From Marsupella aquatica (Eukaryota; Marchantiophyta), in assembly GCA_973895155.1 (NCBI GenBank), contig OZ316895.1, positions 248,001-312,000 of the forward strand: 64,000 bases of DNA, read 5' to 3'. Both the position numbers and the translations under genes were made by a program. This document shows positions 11,601 to 20,690 of this stretch, piece after piece. The notes under the pieces are model-generated. The model saw only the letters and a list, made by a program, of their open reading frames with translations. It had not been told where the DNA came from and made no database searches. The first letter of the stretch is position 1. Every line of letters starts with the position of its first letter.

Positions 11601-13328
11601 AGGGAGAAGGACGAGATGCTCGAACAGAATTACGCCAAGATGAATCAGATGGAGTCTGTCATCATTACAGAGCTCGACAAGGAGCTAAGAGCAACCCAGG
11701 AGGAGAGGACTACCTTGAAACAAGAACGGGAGGAAGCCCAGAAGGAACTAGAGGAGGCACGCAAGGACCTGGATGAGACCCAGGAGGAGTTGGAGGAAAT
11801 CACGAGGAAGATGGAGAACCTCCAGCGGCGGGCCGACAACCAAACGGAGCGGCTGAAGAAACAAGCCGCAGTATTTAAGTGCTTGTCTTCATCAGGCCCA
11901 ACTCCAATTGGGGCAACCAAGTTACCAGGAGTGGTACTGGCCAAAAAAGCCGCGCCACCTGCACCAGTGCCGGAGGTAAGTGGGAAGGGGAAGGGACCAG
12001 CTGCCGAACCAGAAAAGAAGAAAAAGCGGAAACCTTCAGGGTCAAGGAGTAATCCGACTCCACAAGCCGTGGTGACCAAAGAGGTAGAACCAGCACCATC
12101 CTCCGACATGAATACGACAATAGATCCTGCTATGATCACAGGTGGGGGTGGTGCGGCCCAAGCCGAACTACTCAGTAAGGAGGCCGGTATTCCAGATCCG
12201 CCTCTTGAGCAGGCCGGGGAGACCGTAGCCGAGGCTGAGGCCGTAACCGATTCTCGAGCCGATGCCGACGCCGATGGTGGACCCAGTCAGGCCGATGGAG
12301 AGTTGACTCAGTCAAGGGCAGGTAATCTGTCAGGGAATGAGCCTACGGCAGTGGCTGAGGAGGAAGCGTTGGGGGCGTCCATTAAGGATCCACCACCGGT
12401 GTCGTGACGGTGCAAGGGCGCCGTTCCTTTTAGGGAGGGCGGACGTGGAGGGAGGAGGCGTGAGTGGGCAGGGCGGGCGCGGATCTCCACGTTTAGGATT
12501 AGGATCAGAACCAGGAGCGGCCCTGACACTTAGCTTAGTGGGATTGCGGTCCCACTGGTAGGAGCAACACTTGTGCTCCTGCCTTGCTGTACATAGGTAG
12601 ATTCGGGCAAGTAGATTACTGTTAAGTAGATTAGGCTTACGATGCAAAGAATGGCGGATCCACTACCAGGATAAGTACCTGGGCAGCGGGGAGCTCAGGG
12701 CCTCTTCTTTAGCAAGTTTTTAGTTTGCACCAGCCGGGCTGGGATCAAGTAGTACGAGAAGCTCTCGGTTAGTCATACAGTGACCCTTGTGTATATTCAT
12801 GTTTCCTCATGCCTAAGAGCTGAATAGAGTTGGCCTCACGGCTTAGTTCGCAGAACTTGTGTATGAGATGTACTGTTTGTATGGCAAGTGCATGGTATGA
12901 CTCAGTCAGAATGAGTCATTTTGCTATTTGTGTGTCGCATTAACTTGTGTGAAGAGTGCCCACATCAACAGAAGGAAGGAAAGTAAGCAGGGGAGTGAGA
13001 GTTGGATGTGTCGAGCTGAGAGAGGTCTTAGCGGCTTAACCAAGCCTATTGGGGATCATTCCGGCGGCGGAATCCAAACATACCTAACAAGACGGAGGGG
13101 AAGACAGGGGAAGACAGGGGAAGGCCTATATTAGGCCGGCTACGTATCTCATGACCCGATGAAGGATCTGTCCAGTATATGTGTGTAAAATGTTAATAGT
13201 AGTAGTAGAAGGTTAGTAGCGTCCCATGCCGCTAAGCCGCGGAAACGGCCTCGCCAAGCACGAAACCTGCGGGAATCGGCTTGAGCTGGGGTGTTTCTTG
13301 GGTTTAGGGAGCCATGGGACGCACCACA
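8663..13328 (+). mobile_element. Y(+): second copy of the 4.66-kb TG...CA element, inverted relative to Y(-)
   Basis: Starts TGTGATGCC at 8663 and ends GCACCACA at 13328. It is preceded by TCTCC inside element X and followed by AAGCT and a Ty3 integrase fragment. The left and right flanks do not match each other. The flank beyond the 5' end of Y(-), read in the same sense, is ATACT, so neither copy now carries its own TSD pair. This fits recombination between the two copies. A palindrome with a TATA-like core (GGCCTATATTAGGCC) lies about 200 bp from the 3' end. The same site in Y(-) reads GGCCTAGCTTAGGCC, so a promoter role is uncertain. Confidence 0.7.
9037..12407 (+). pseudogene. Y-element coiled-coil protein gene, split by a one-base deletion
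   Basis: The same ORF as in Y(-). It reads 623 codons from 9037, then shifts frame and stops at 10908. The continuation is open in another frame to 12407 (473 codons from the ATG at 10986). Comparing arms, the run after AATCAAGCAG has one G fewer here (near 10836), which explains the shift. Both halves otherwise match the intact copy closely, including the basic stretch, the globular middle and the coiled coil. The lesion is young, because the second half has stayed open for 1.4 kb. The two polypeptides could still be made separately, but that is not supported by any start signal I can see. Confidence 0.75.
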
Positions 13329-14150
13329 AAGCTCTGATTGATTATTGTACTACTTCTCGTGATCATCCTGGGGCAAATGGATTGGCTGAGAGAGTAGTGC
13401 AAACTATGAAGAGAGGGTTGCGCAAGTATGGCTTGCAGGTTGGTCACCTAGGAGATTGGGATCTTTAGTTGCCTTGGTTAGCTATGGGCTACCGCTTTAG
13501 TTGACAAGCATCACTTGCATCCTTCTCACCTTATTTCTTGCTCTATGGTAGAGAACTAGATTTATCAATAGCTATTCATTGTGATACTGCATCAATTGTG
13601 AACTTGGATAATCCTGATGTTTGGGTCAAGGTTTGTTCCGAGAGGGGCAAGGTTTTTGATAGAATATATGATGCCCATGGCCTTTGACAACCTTGCCATT
13701 GCCCAACATCGTGATACTCTATGGTATGCCACTATTCGTGGAGGAGGTTATCGTGCCAAGATTTGGTGATTGGACCATCATGGTGATTATGTGTATTTGC
13801 AGCAGATAGCACCCACTACACTTGGTGTGACCGCAAGTCGGACCATTTTACGTGTGCGTGAAGTGCTGTCTTTTGGTGTCCTAATGTTGGAGGGACGTGA
13901 TGGTATGGTTTGGAAGCATCATGTGCGCAACTGTGCACCATGTCATCTTCCAAATATTGATGACCGTGTAGTGGATCCAAGCTTAGCACATGTTCGTGCT
14001 GGTTTGAAGTATATGTTGTGCGGATCTGCTCAAGGAGTAGCTACTATGTTGATTTGGGATAAGCGTTATAGAGGATGGCACATGTCGTGTTTGACACCAC
14101 CTTTGCAGGTGATTCTTTGTAGATCATGGTTGTGTCCTCAATGTCGGTGA
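13329..14150 (+). pseudogene. Decayed Ty3-type integrase fragment with a degenerate PHD-like C-terminus
   Basis: Translation from 13338 gives the end of an integrase core, with the typical block DHPGANGLAERVVQTMKRGLRKY (the E is the last catalytic acid), then LPWLAMGYR and SPYFLLYGREL motifs, broken by stops near 13468 and 13500. An open stretch at 13770-14150 follows with the beta-barrel-like DYVYLQQ...RVREVL part, and then VWKHHVRNCAPCHLP. The last ~45 residues look like a broken PHD finger: RGWHMSCLTPPL, then WLCPQC. Several zinc ligands are missing. The fragment starts directly at the end of Y(+), so its 5' part was lost in the rearrangement or earlier. No protease or reverse transcriptase is present. 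Confidence 0.7.
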
Positions 14151-14685
14151 AACTGACTAGTTATCATTTGTGTTCTCTTGGAAGAATGATATGGATTGCA
14201 GGTAGGTGATTGATGGGGCTCACTTGCACCCGGCCTCTTGATCTTCACACCAGAAAAGGTGTATATCAACCTTGTAGAAATTATGGCTAGCTAGGGTTAG
14301 GGGACTTTACTCCCAGCTAGGGAGACGATTGGGTTTTGGGCATGTGTGGACACGAGTTCCACTTGTATTCTATTCTCTTGTGTTTGTGACATGGTAGTGT
14401 GACTATGTTTGGATGTATGTGACAAACAATGTATGTTGTGTAGCGATGTGTATGCGCACGACAACTATAAGATGACCCAAAAACACCCACCAACCATTAA
14501 TATGGGACTCCAAGCCTACATAGACAACATGATTTTGCCTAATGTGCTAACATGCCAACCAACATCGATCCACTCTCACACCATAGCCATACTCACACTG
14601 ACGACAAGACCCTACTAGTGTAAGAAAGCTCAACTTGGAAGAATGAGGTCTTTGTCAATCCTCATTCTCCAAGGTATGTTCCTTG
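14151..14685. other. Non-coding tail of the Ty3 remnant and unassigned DNA
   Basis: After the integrase remnant I see no conserved coding sequence. The short ORF at 14409-14618 has no recognisable features. This may include the former 3' untranslated part of the Ty3 element. Confidence 0.35.
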
Positions 14686-14690
14686 ATTTT

Positions 14691-15036
14691 TGTTGAGCAT
14701 AGATGACATTCACAACGGTAAGCACATCACACATCCAACACGCAAATTGTAGTCGACACAAGAAATACATGGTTCATCTCCTTGAGGCTACGTCCATGGA
14801 AACACACAAGAGAGCTTTATTGAACTCTAAGCCCGTAGACCATATCAAGTCTCCATAGTGTAAACTCTCTTCATCTCTCAAGTGGCTCTCTAACAATGAG
14901 CCTTAGTTCCATCTATCCAAGCATACACCTCTAAGGATATAATGTGCAACTTAGTTAACCTAATCACATCTTTGACTACGGTTAGCCTAACTATGGTTAC
15001 AATTGTAACCCTAGACCTAAAAGTAAATACCTAACA
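14691..15036 (-). repeat. Solo LTR of the Copia family, with 5-bp TSD ATTTT
   Basis: Begins TGTTGAGCATAGATG and ends AAATACCTAACA, matching the LTRs of the Copia element at 35253-41721 along its length (shared blocks such as GAGGCTACGTCCA, ACACACAAGAGAGCTTTA and TGTGCAACTTAGTT). It is flanked by ATTTT at 14686-14690 and ATTTT at 15037-15041. No internal domain is present, so this is a solo LTR left by LTR-LTR recombination. It is more diverged from the full element than that element's LTRs are from each other. Confidence 0.9.
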
Positions 15037-15041
15037 ATTTT

Positions 15042-15955
15042 GAGGTCTTCACCAAGGCAGAAATTGACCGAGGGAGTACAAAGAGGCTTTGGTATAGCAT
15101 CCAAATCTAAAGGCATCTTTTGTAGGGATGACTAGATTATCAGTCGGGTTTATGCAAGCACTTAATAAAATTTATACAATTCCCAAAGACATTGTTCTCA
15201 ATTGGTTTTGTTGGGAATGGAAGCACTTTCAGTCTGACAATTATCTGGTTGATTTGTTATCAATTATTCTATAAGGTGCTACAGTTTCAGATTGTTTAAA
15301 GGCGGTTTTGCACAGGCACACAAAGTGCGTTAGTTGGAAGTGGATAAGGGGGAAAAAGGCATCAAAAGAGGGGGACTTTGATGATGAGTTTTCACTCCCA
15401 GGAGCTCAAGGTGATCCAACACAAGATCTACTTACGAGCACCTCGGGTGGACACAATGAAATTGACCTGGAGTAAGGTGCTTATCCTCTTGATTATACCA
15501 AGTCATATTATGGTTTTCAAATTTTATTGCTACATTTTCCTCTGTCTATAACTGATTGTGTTGGTTGCATCAGTCATAGGTAGAAGGAATGGTTTTCTGA
15601 GGACAGGTGTAGTCTTCAGAAGGAGACCAAAGGATCCTTTTTACTGACCCTAGAGTAGCCTTTTACTATGCCTTGCTATGTCGAGAAGTCCGCAAAGGAG
15701 GCTGATGAAGAGCGTTCTGACATCGGAAGGTCGAAGGCCGGATCAGGGCGCTTGGAGTAATTTAGATCTCCCATATTTTGTAGACGATGAGACGGGTAGT
15801 GTTAAGGAGCATTTAGATGAGTCAACCAAATCTACCAGTAGTGATCTCAGTAGCAGAAGTAGTTTGAATGATTCTGATTCGAACACATCGTATCAATTAG
15901 GATAAGCAGGTGGTTATTTCAATGGGGAAAGGGTAAAACAGGGTTCCAGAGAGAG
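15042..15955 (+). other. Unassigned stretch with a small Ser/Asp-rich ORF upstream of the TMEM53-like gene
   Basis: An ORF at 15678-15905 encodes a 75-residue peptide starting MSRSPQRRLMKS and ending in a Ser/Asp-rich tail. I do not recognise it. It ends 51 bp before the ATG chosen for the next gene and could be part of its leader or a remnant of another gene. A short peptide-like stretch near 15150-15470 is also unrecognised. Confidence 0.3.
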
Positions 15956-18900
15956 ATGGGGGACGAGAAGGCGGCCCCCTCGAGTGCAGGCAACGATGAA
16001 GAGGATGTGTACTGGGTGCGCGCAGGATCCGATTCGTTGGGAATTGTGGTGGCTACAGCCTGGATGCTGTCTAAGCCACGGCAAGTCCAGAAGCACGCTC
16101 ATCTCTATGCTTCATGTGGTTGGGATAGTCTCGTGAGCCATCCATACGTCTTAAACATGTTAGTCCTCGTCTCTTCCCTACGTTTCCTACAGATGTTGTC
16201 CTTTACTTTCCACAGCGATCATAGAAGATTCTGTTCGAGGTAATGGTTCAGCAGGCTATTTCGATGCAACATGCGATGGAATATGTCGAGTATATTACTA
16301 AAAAATAGAGAATGCACTTGTGACCCAGGGATAGAAAGTATATATTGTCGGAATGGAGTTTAGTGGCATATGAACTGACTTTTCATGTGGAAAAATACTC
16401 TACGGACACAAGAGTTTAGGCTTTAAACGTTTTTGGGCCAAAGGCTTTTCATATACAAAGATACTTTATGACACAAGATTTTAAGCTTTTAAAGGTTTTT
16501 GGGCCAAAAAAGCTTTGCGGACAAAATTATTGACCAGCGTGCACTCGAGGTCATACATTGAATGCCATGAACTGCTTGATATTCAATGAAGCCCTATACA
16601 TCCTCCTCACAGAGATGATCAGAGTTACTTCCTTGCAAAATAAAACAAGCAAATTTGATCTCAACGTATGACAAACTAATCACAACATCAGGCCACAAGC
16701 GTATTGTGCTGTAATACTTAGAAAAAGGGCTGCCATGTGTTCTTCACCGTTATGATGTCATGAAGGAAGACTATAAGGGACAATTGTCAACATTTTGGAA
16801 ACGCTGCTTTCATCATCGAAGGTCAGACTTGCTCTTGGTTGTATCGGTTTAGTGAGTCAGTGGAATCTTGCGTGATAGAGCAGAATCTGATTGTGCATAA
16901 TATGGTCGGTTTGATGCAGCTGGGCTCCACGCTGGGCAAGAGCATTGGCAATTCGCGTGTTGGACAAGTTGGTTCAGGTGGGAAAACACGAGTTACTAGC
17001 TTGAATGTTCAGCTTTTCTGGCAGTGAGTATTACTGAATTTGACTCATACTGATGATGTGGACAGGAAGTAACCGAGAGACCGAGACCCATTGTGTTTGC
17101 AACATTCTCAGGTGGAATGAAGTCTTGCCTGTACCAGATCCTTCGGGTATGATTGTGTCGTTCATGCTGGGTACAGTGATGAGAAGCCCTGTTGTAAAGC
17201 AGTTACATTTCTCACGATCTTTTATAGCACAAGGAGATTTATTTTGTGAGAGCCTATCACTAGTGAAGAGAGTGAGATCGTTGAAGCTTAGTCTAATCGA
17301 ATTGTTTTCCCTTCAGATCCTTGATGAATGCTATGAAGGCGTCCACTCTAATTTGGTATGTTCACATAAATTGTTTTAATGACTAGAAAGAAGTGATGTA
17401 AATGAAGATTTGAATCAATGTGGAGTAAGAACTGAAGGAATCCTTTTACAGCATCGCCAGTCCTTGGCTAAATCGGTCGATGTATTGTGACGTGCTGTTT
17501 TCGTTTCTAATTGAAAGTTCTACATCATGGTATCCATCCTCGCAGTGGTTGCAAGTTGGTTGCTTTTTGAATTTTAAGTTTCTTTCAGACTTAGTTGTGA
17601 AACGTGTGGCTGTTATTGCAACTGAGTGCAGACAAAGTACAGGATTCTAAGGGACTGCTATGCTGGCCAAATTCACGACTCTAGCCCAATAGACCATGTC
17701 AGTTCCGCAGGAGCTGATTTTGTCTCCCACCCAAGCGTTCTTGGATTGAAGAGAAAGATCGCAGCTATAAGCTGGTCGGCCCGTGCTTTGGCAAAGACGC
17801 TGGACTTCTTTATTCTTCCCAGAGCTGAAAGGGAGCGAGCTGACATGTGGGACATTATCTACAAAACAGCGGTATAATGAGTTTACTTGTATATCCATTT
17901 TGTTCTCATACGGGGACCTACATGCACTCACGTTAGAAATTTTCAATCTGGTGAGGTGGGGGTGGAGAAGGCGTCTGAAGCGATTCTGAAATTGAATACT
18001 GAAAGGTTAACTGCAGTTGTACTTGGTGTTGAACTGTAGAGCTAACGTTACGGCCAAGGAATCAAGACGGTAGAATTCACTGTCTGTCCTTGGGTTGCCA
18101 TTCCAGTCCTAGGGCTACTATATTTCTGCTCCTAAGATCCTCTTGTATATTCCTCGTTAGGGACCCTCTTCTACAGTGGATAGAAAATTCCATTGACGTT
18201 CATCATTTCCTGTGTTGAATTAGTATGCATGGCAAATAATTTGTTCCTCTTGGCAGGCATGGGGCCCTGTTCTTGTTCTCTGTTCGAAAGACGATGAGTT
18301 GGCGCCCTTTGAAATGATCGAAAAGTACACCTCCAGATTGTCAAGCCTTGGGTGCAAAGTTACAATGACTGTGTGGGAGAATTCTCCTCACGTTGGTGAG
18401 AAAAGCCGTCTTCCTGTGGCTCGTTTATTGTCCTTTGTGTCTTTCATGTCGTGAGCACGCTCATGGACAGCAGCTCATGAATTCAGCTTGTGTGACATTG
18501 GCTAGCGCGGAGAAGGATAACAGTGGCATTGTCTTTCCATGAATTTGCAAGGCCAAGTCACAGCTGTTTAGACATGTGAAAGATCTGTCTTAGGCTTGGT
18601 TTATCAATTGAGAATACTTGAAAATTTCCTCTGGCTTCGCCTGGAAAGGGAATCTTACTTACAGGCGTTGTCATCATGTCTCCAGGTCATTTGAAAAAAC
18701 ATCCCGACAAGTACAAAAATGATGTTGCAGCCTTCCTCTCTGATGCAGTAGGATTATTTAAACTGACAATGGCCGGTACATTACTCGATGGTTTTCATAG
18801 TCCTGGCATTAATGGGTCCGTATTGGGATCTAGGACATCTAGCTCTAAATTTTGTGGGCAAAAAATAGTCCTTCAAAACCTGAATCCGCTAACTAAAAGA

Positions 18901-18960
18901 CTTGAGTCACAACCGTCCACTAATGCTAGAATCAGGGTTTTGATTCCTTCACGGATGTGA
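15956..18960 (+). CDS. TMEM53/DUF829-family protein, seven exons, 344 aa
   Basis: Exons inferred from family similarity and GT/AG sites: 15956-16158, 16920-16977, 17066-17146, 17317-17355, 17632-17871, 18257-18395 and 18686-18960. The phases join without a break (1035 nt). Family blocks seen in order: VYWVRAGSDSLGIVVATAW, HLYASCGWDSLVSHPYVLN, a RALAIRVLDKLVQ helix, RPRPIVFATFSGGMKSCLYQ (nucleophile-elbow-like G-S-G region of the alpha/beta-hydrolase fold), DFVSHPSVLG, GPVLVLCSKDDELAP (acid-bearing strand) and WENSPHVGHLKKHPDKY (His region). The proteins belong to the alpha/beta-hydrolase-like DUF829 family, related to the animal nuclear-envelope protein TMEM53. The plant function is not established. 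The start at 15956 is the only in-frame Met just before the first block. The last exon has a long C-terminal tail with no family match. Confidence 0.85.
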
Positions 18961-19547
18961 AACGCTGAAACTGATGGTCAAGCATTGTACATGAGACTAC
19001 GGATGTTCAGCTGTAGAATGGAATTAAGATATTCTTTGCCCGAAACTCATGTGGCCGTGATCTAGCTTGAAATGTTTTTTGATCGAGGACACGGTCCCAC
19101 CGATTAACATCATCCGTTATTGGGATGTGTTAATTACTAGCTTCGGTCCGATCATCACAGAAAAATGGATATAAACTACCCAGCTCTGTATCCTTAACAA
19201 GCACAAGGACGACACGATCATCACAGAAAAGTGAATATAAACTACCCAGCTCTTATCCGTACCAAGCACAAAATAAGAAGACAGTTTTATTCTGTAGACA
19301 GCAAATCGTAAAATCCTTACTATCTTTTAGACACAACTGTCTCCACATGCTAATGCAATATAACAAGGACCATAAGTGCCTTTGTGTTGCACATTGGTTC
19401 ACCAGCCTCACCAAGTTCGAGTAGGCTATCTTAAAGGTAAAGATTTTGCGGTATCTACTGTGTATTGTAAAGATGTGTTGCATGAGATAACGTCCTCCGG
19501 AATTTGAAGGATTCCAACACTAACCTCAATCGCAAATTGGACAATTC
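18961..19547. other. Convergent intergenic region with a 66-bp tandem duplication
   Basis: This lies between the 3' ends of the TMEM53-like gene (+) and the PRX-like gene (-), so it holds both 3' untranslated regions and terminators. From 19150 to about 19270 a unit of about 66 bp starting GATCATCACAGAAAA occurs twice with a few differences. No other coding signal is visible. Confidence 0.5.
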
Positions 19548-20405
19548 CTACTTTCCAGGATGCCACTTGATGCTGCATCCAATACTAGGCTTTTGGTTGC
19601 TTGGTATTGGCTGGCCCGATAGAAGAGCGTCAGCTGCTGCCTTTAATTCTCGACCAGTGGGAGTTGCATTGGTCCTTGGTCGAGTTTCATCGTACCTCCC
19701 ATGATATGCAAGCTCAAATGGCTTTCGCCCATCCTTCTTGAAGAGGAAAAAGTCAGGGGTGCAGACAGCCCCATACGCCTTGGCAACCTCCTGGGTCTCA
19801 TCATAAAGATAAGGAAACGAGTACCCATAAGTTTCTGCATCCTCTGCCATGTAAGCGGGTCCATCCTGAGGATGCGTTTCGACAGAATTAGAAGATATGG
19901 CAACTACTCCCAGCCCTTTCTGCTGATACTCCCGCGCAAAATTCGCCAGAGACTCTTTGAGATGCACCACGAATGGACAATGGTTGCAGATGAACATCAC
20001 CAGAAGGCCCTGCTGATCTTCGAAATCGTCCAGCTTCCAGGTTTTCCGGGTCAGAGGCTCCGGCAGCTCGAACGCCGGAGCTCTCAATGCAAGCGGCACT
20101 TCCTTTGATTCCATCCTCGCTGCCCGAACGGAGACTGGTCCAGTTCGTTTTCCTGCAGACGGTAGCTGATGATGCTGAAAGCGACACAGATTGGTGAGCG
20201 CAGCAACAGAGAGGGACGAAATTCCGGAGCTTCGAGAAAATATGTGTTTCTGTCTGGGGCAAAGATGCGCACGCGGAGCGGGGAGGAGCGGGAAGTGGAG
20301 ACGTGTTGTAGTTGTTGTTGCGGAAGTAGTAGCACTACGGAGGGGCCAGGCGCAAGCAGTGGTACAGAGGTCGTTGCGGGACGAGGAGAGGAGTCTTGTC
20401 GCCAT
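19548..20405 (-). CDS. Plastid-targeted PRX-like1 thioredoxin-fold protein (285 aa, single exon)
   Basis: The mature part matches the PRX-like1/AhpC-TSA-type thioredoxin family common in bacteria and present in plant plastids. It has APAFELPEPL, then VMFICNHCPFVVHLKE with a CxxC pair (C140, C143), VVAISSNSVETHPQDGP, FPYLYDETQEVAKAYGAVCTPDFFLF (Thr-Pro cis-proline site) and YHGRYDETRP. Such proteins are predicted thiol oxidoreductases. The first ~95 residues are rich in Ser, Thr, Arg and Ala, poor in acids and unmatched to the family, as in a chloroplast transit peptide. I chose the ATG at 20405 (GCCATGGCG context) over the in-frame ATG at 20456, which would add 17 residues. No intron is needed. 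The gene converges on the TMEM53-like gene. Confidence 0.85.
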   Translation of the reverse strand: MATRLLSSSRNDLCTTACAWPLRSATTSATTTTTRLHFPLLPAPRAHLCPRQKHIFSRSSGISSLSVAALTNLCRFQHHQLPSAGKRTGPVSVRAARMESKEVPLALRAPAFELPEPLTRKTWKLDDFEDQQGLLVMFICNHCPFVVHLKESLANFAREYQQKGLGVVAISSNSVETHPQDGPAYMAEDAETYGYSFPYLYDETQEVAKAYGAVCTPDFFLFKKDGRKPFELAYHGRYDETRPRTNATPTGRELKAAADALLSGQPIPSNQKPSIGCSIKWHPGK

Positions 20406-20505
20406 GGCAATTGCTGCTGTGGAGATCTTTGTGTGGGACACCGAAAAGTAGGTCACTTACACTCCCGTTCACGGGTCCGGAGTTCCTATGGGACGAGCTG
20501 GGAGC

Positions 20506-20690
20506 GGAGTCACGGGATTAGCATTTAATGTTATAGTTCAATAAACATTGACAGGAAACTCCTACCCAAATTGAATATTGACAGGAAACTCCTACCTCAG
20601 TAACTAGGGATTATTCTTCTAGGAGTCAAGGGATTAGCATTTAATGTTATAGCTCAATAAACATTGACTGGAAACTGCTACCTCAGTAAG
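20506..20690. repeat. Direct repeat with 116-bp period upstream of the PRX-like gene
   Basis: The unit GGAGTCAxGGGATTAGCATTTAATG...ACATTGACxGGAAACT occurs at about 20506-20575 and again at 20622-20688, with part of it also copied in between (TATTGACAGGAAACTCCTACC). It sits about 100 bp upstream of the chosen start codon, so it probably falls in the promoter or leader. Confidence 0.7.

Noticed and set aside
8663-13328. Y as an ordinary TIR DNA transposon
   Set aside because: Only about 8 bp of imperfect inverted ends and no transposase motif; TG...CA with a 5-bp TSD fits an LTR better. Kept as an alternative, not as the call.
13329-14150. The Ty3 integrase as the internal part of the Y element
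   Set aside because: An LTR would be followed by a primer-binding site and gag, not by the middle of integrase. The junction looks like a breakpoint.
16159-16243. Read-through of TMEM53-like exon 1 to the stop at 16243
   Set aside because: A GT site at 16159 joined to 16920 restores the family block (LNIWAP...RALAIRVLDKLVQ) and the phase. The read-through peptide has no match.
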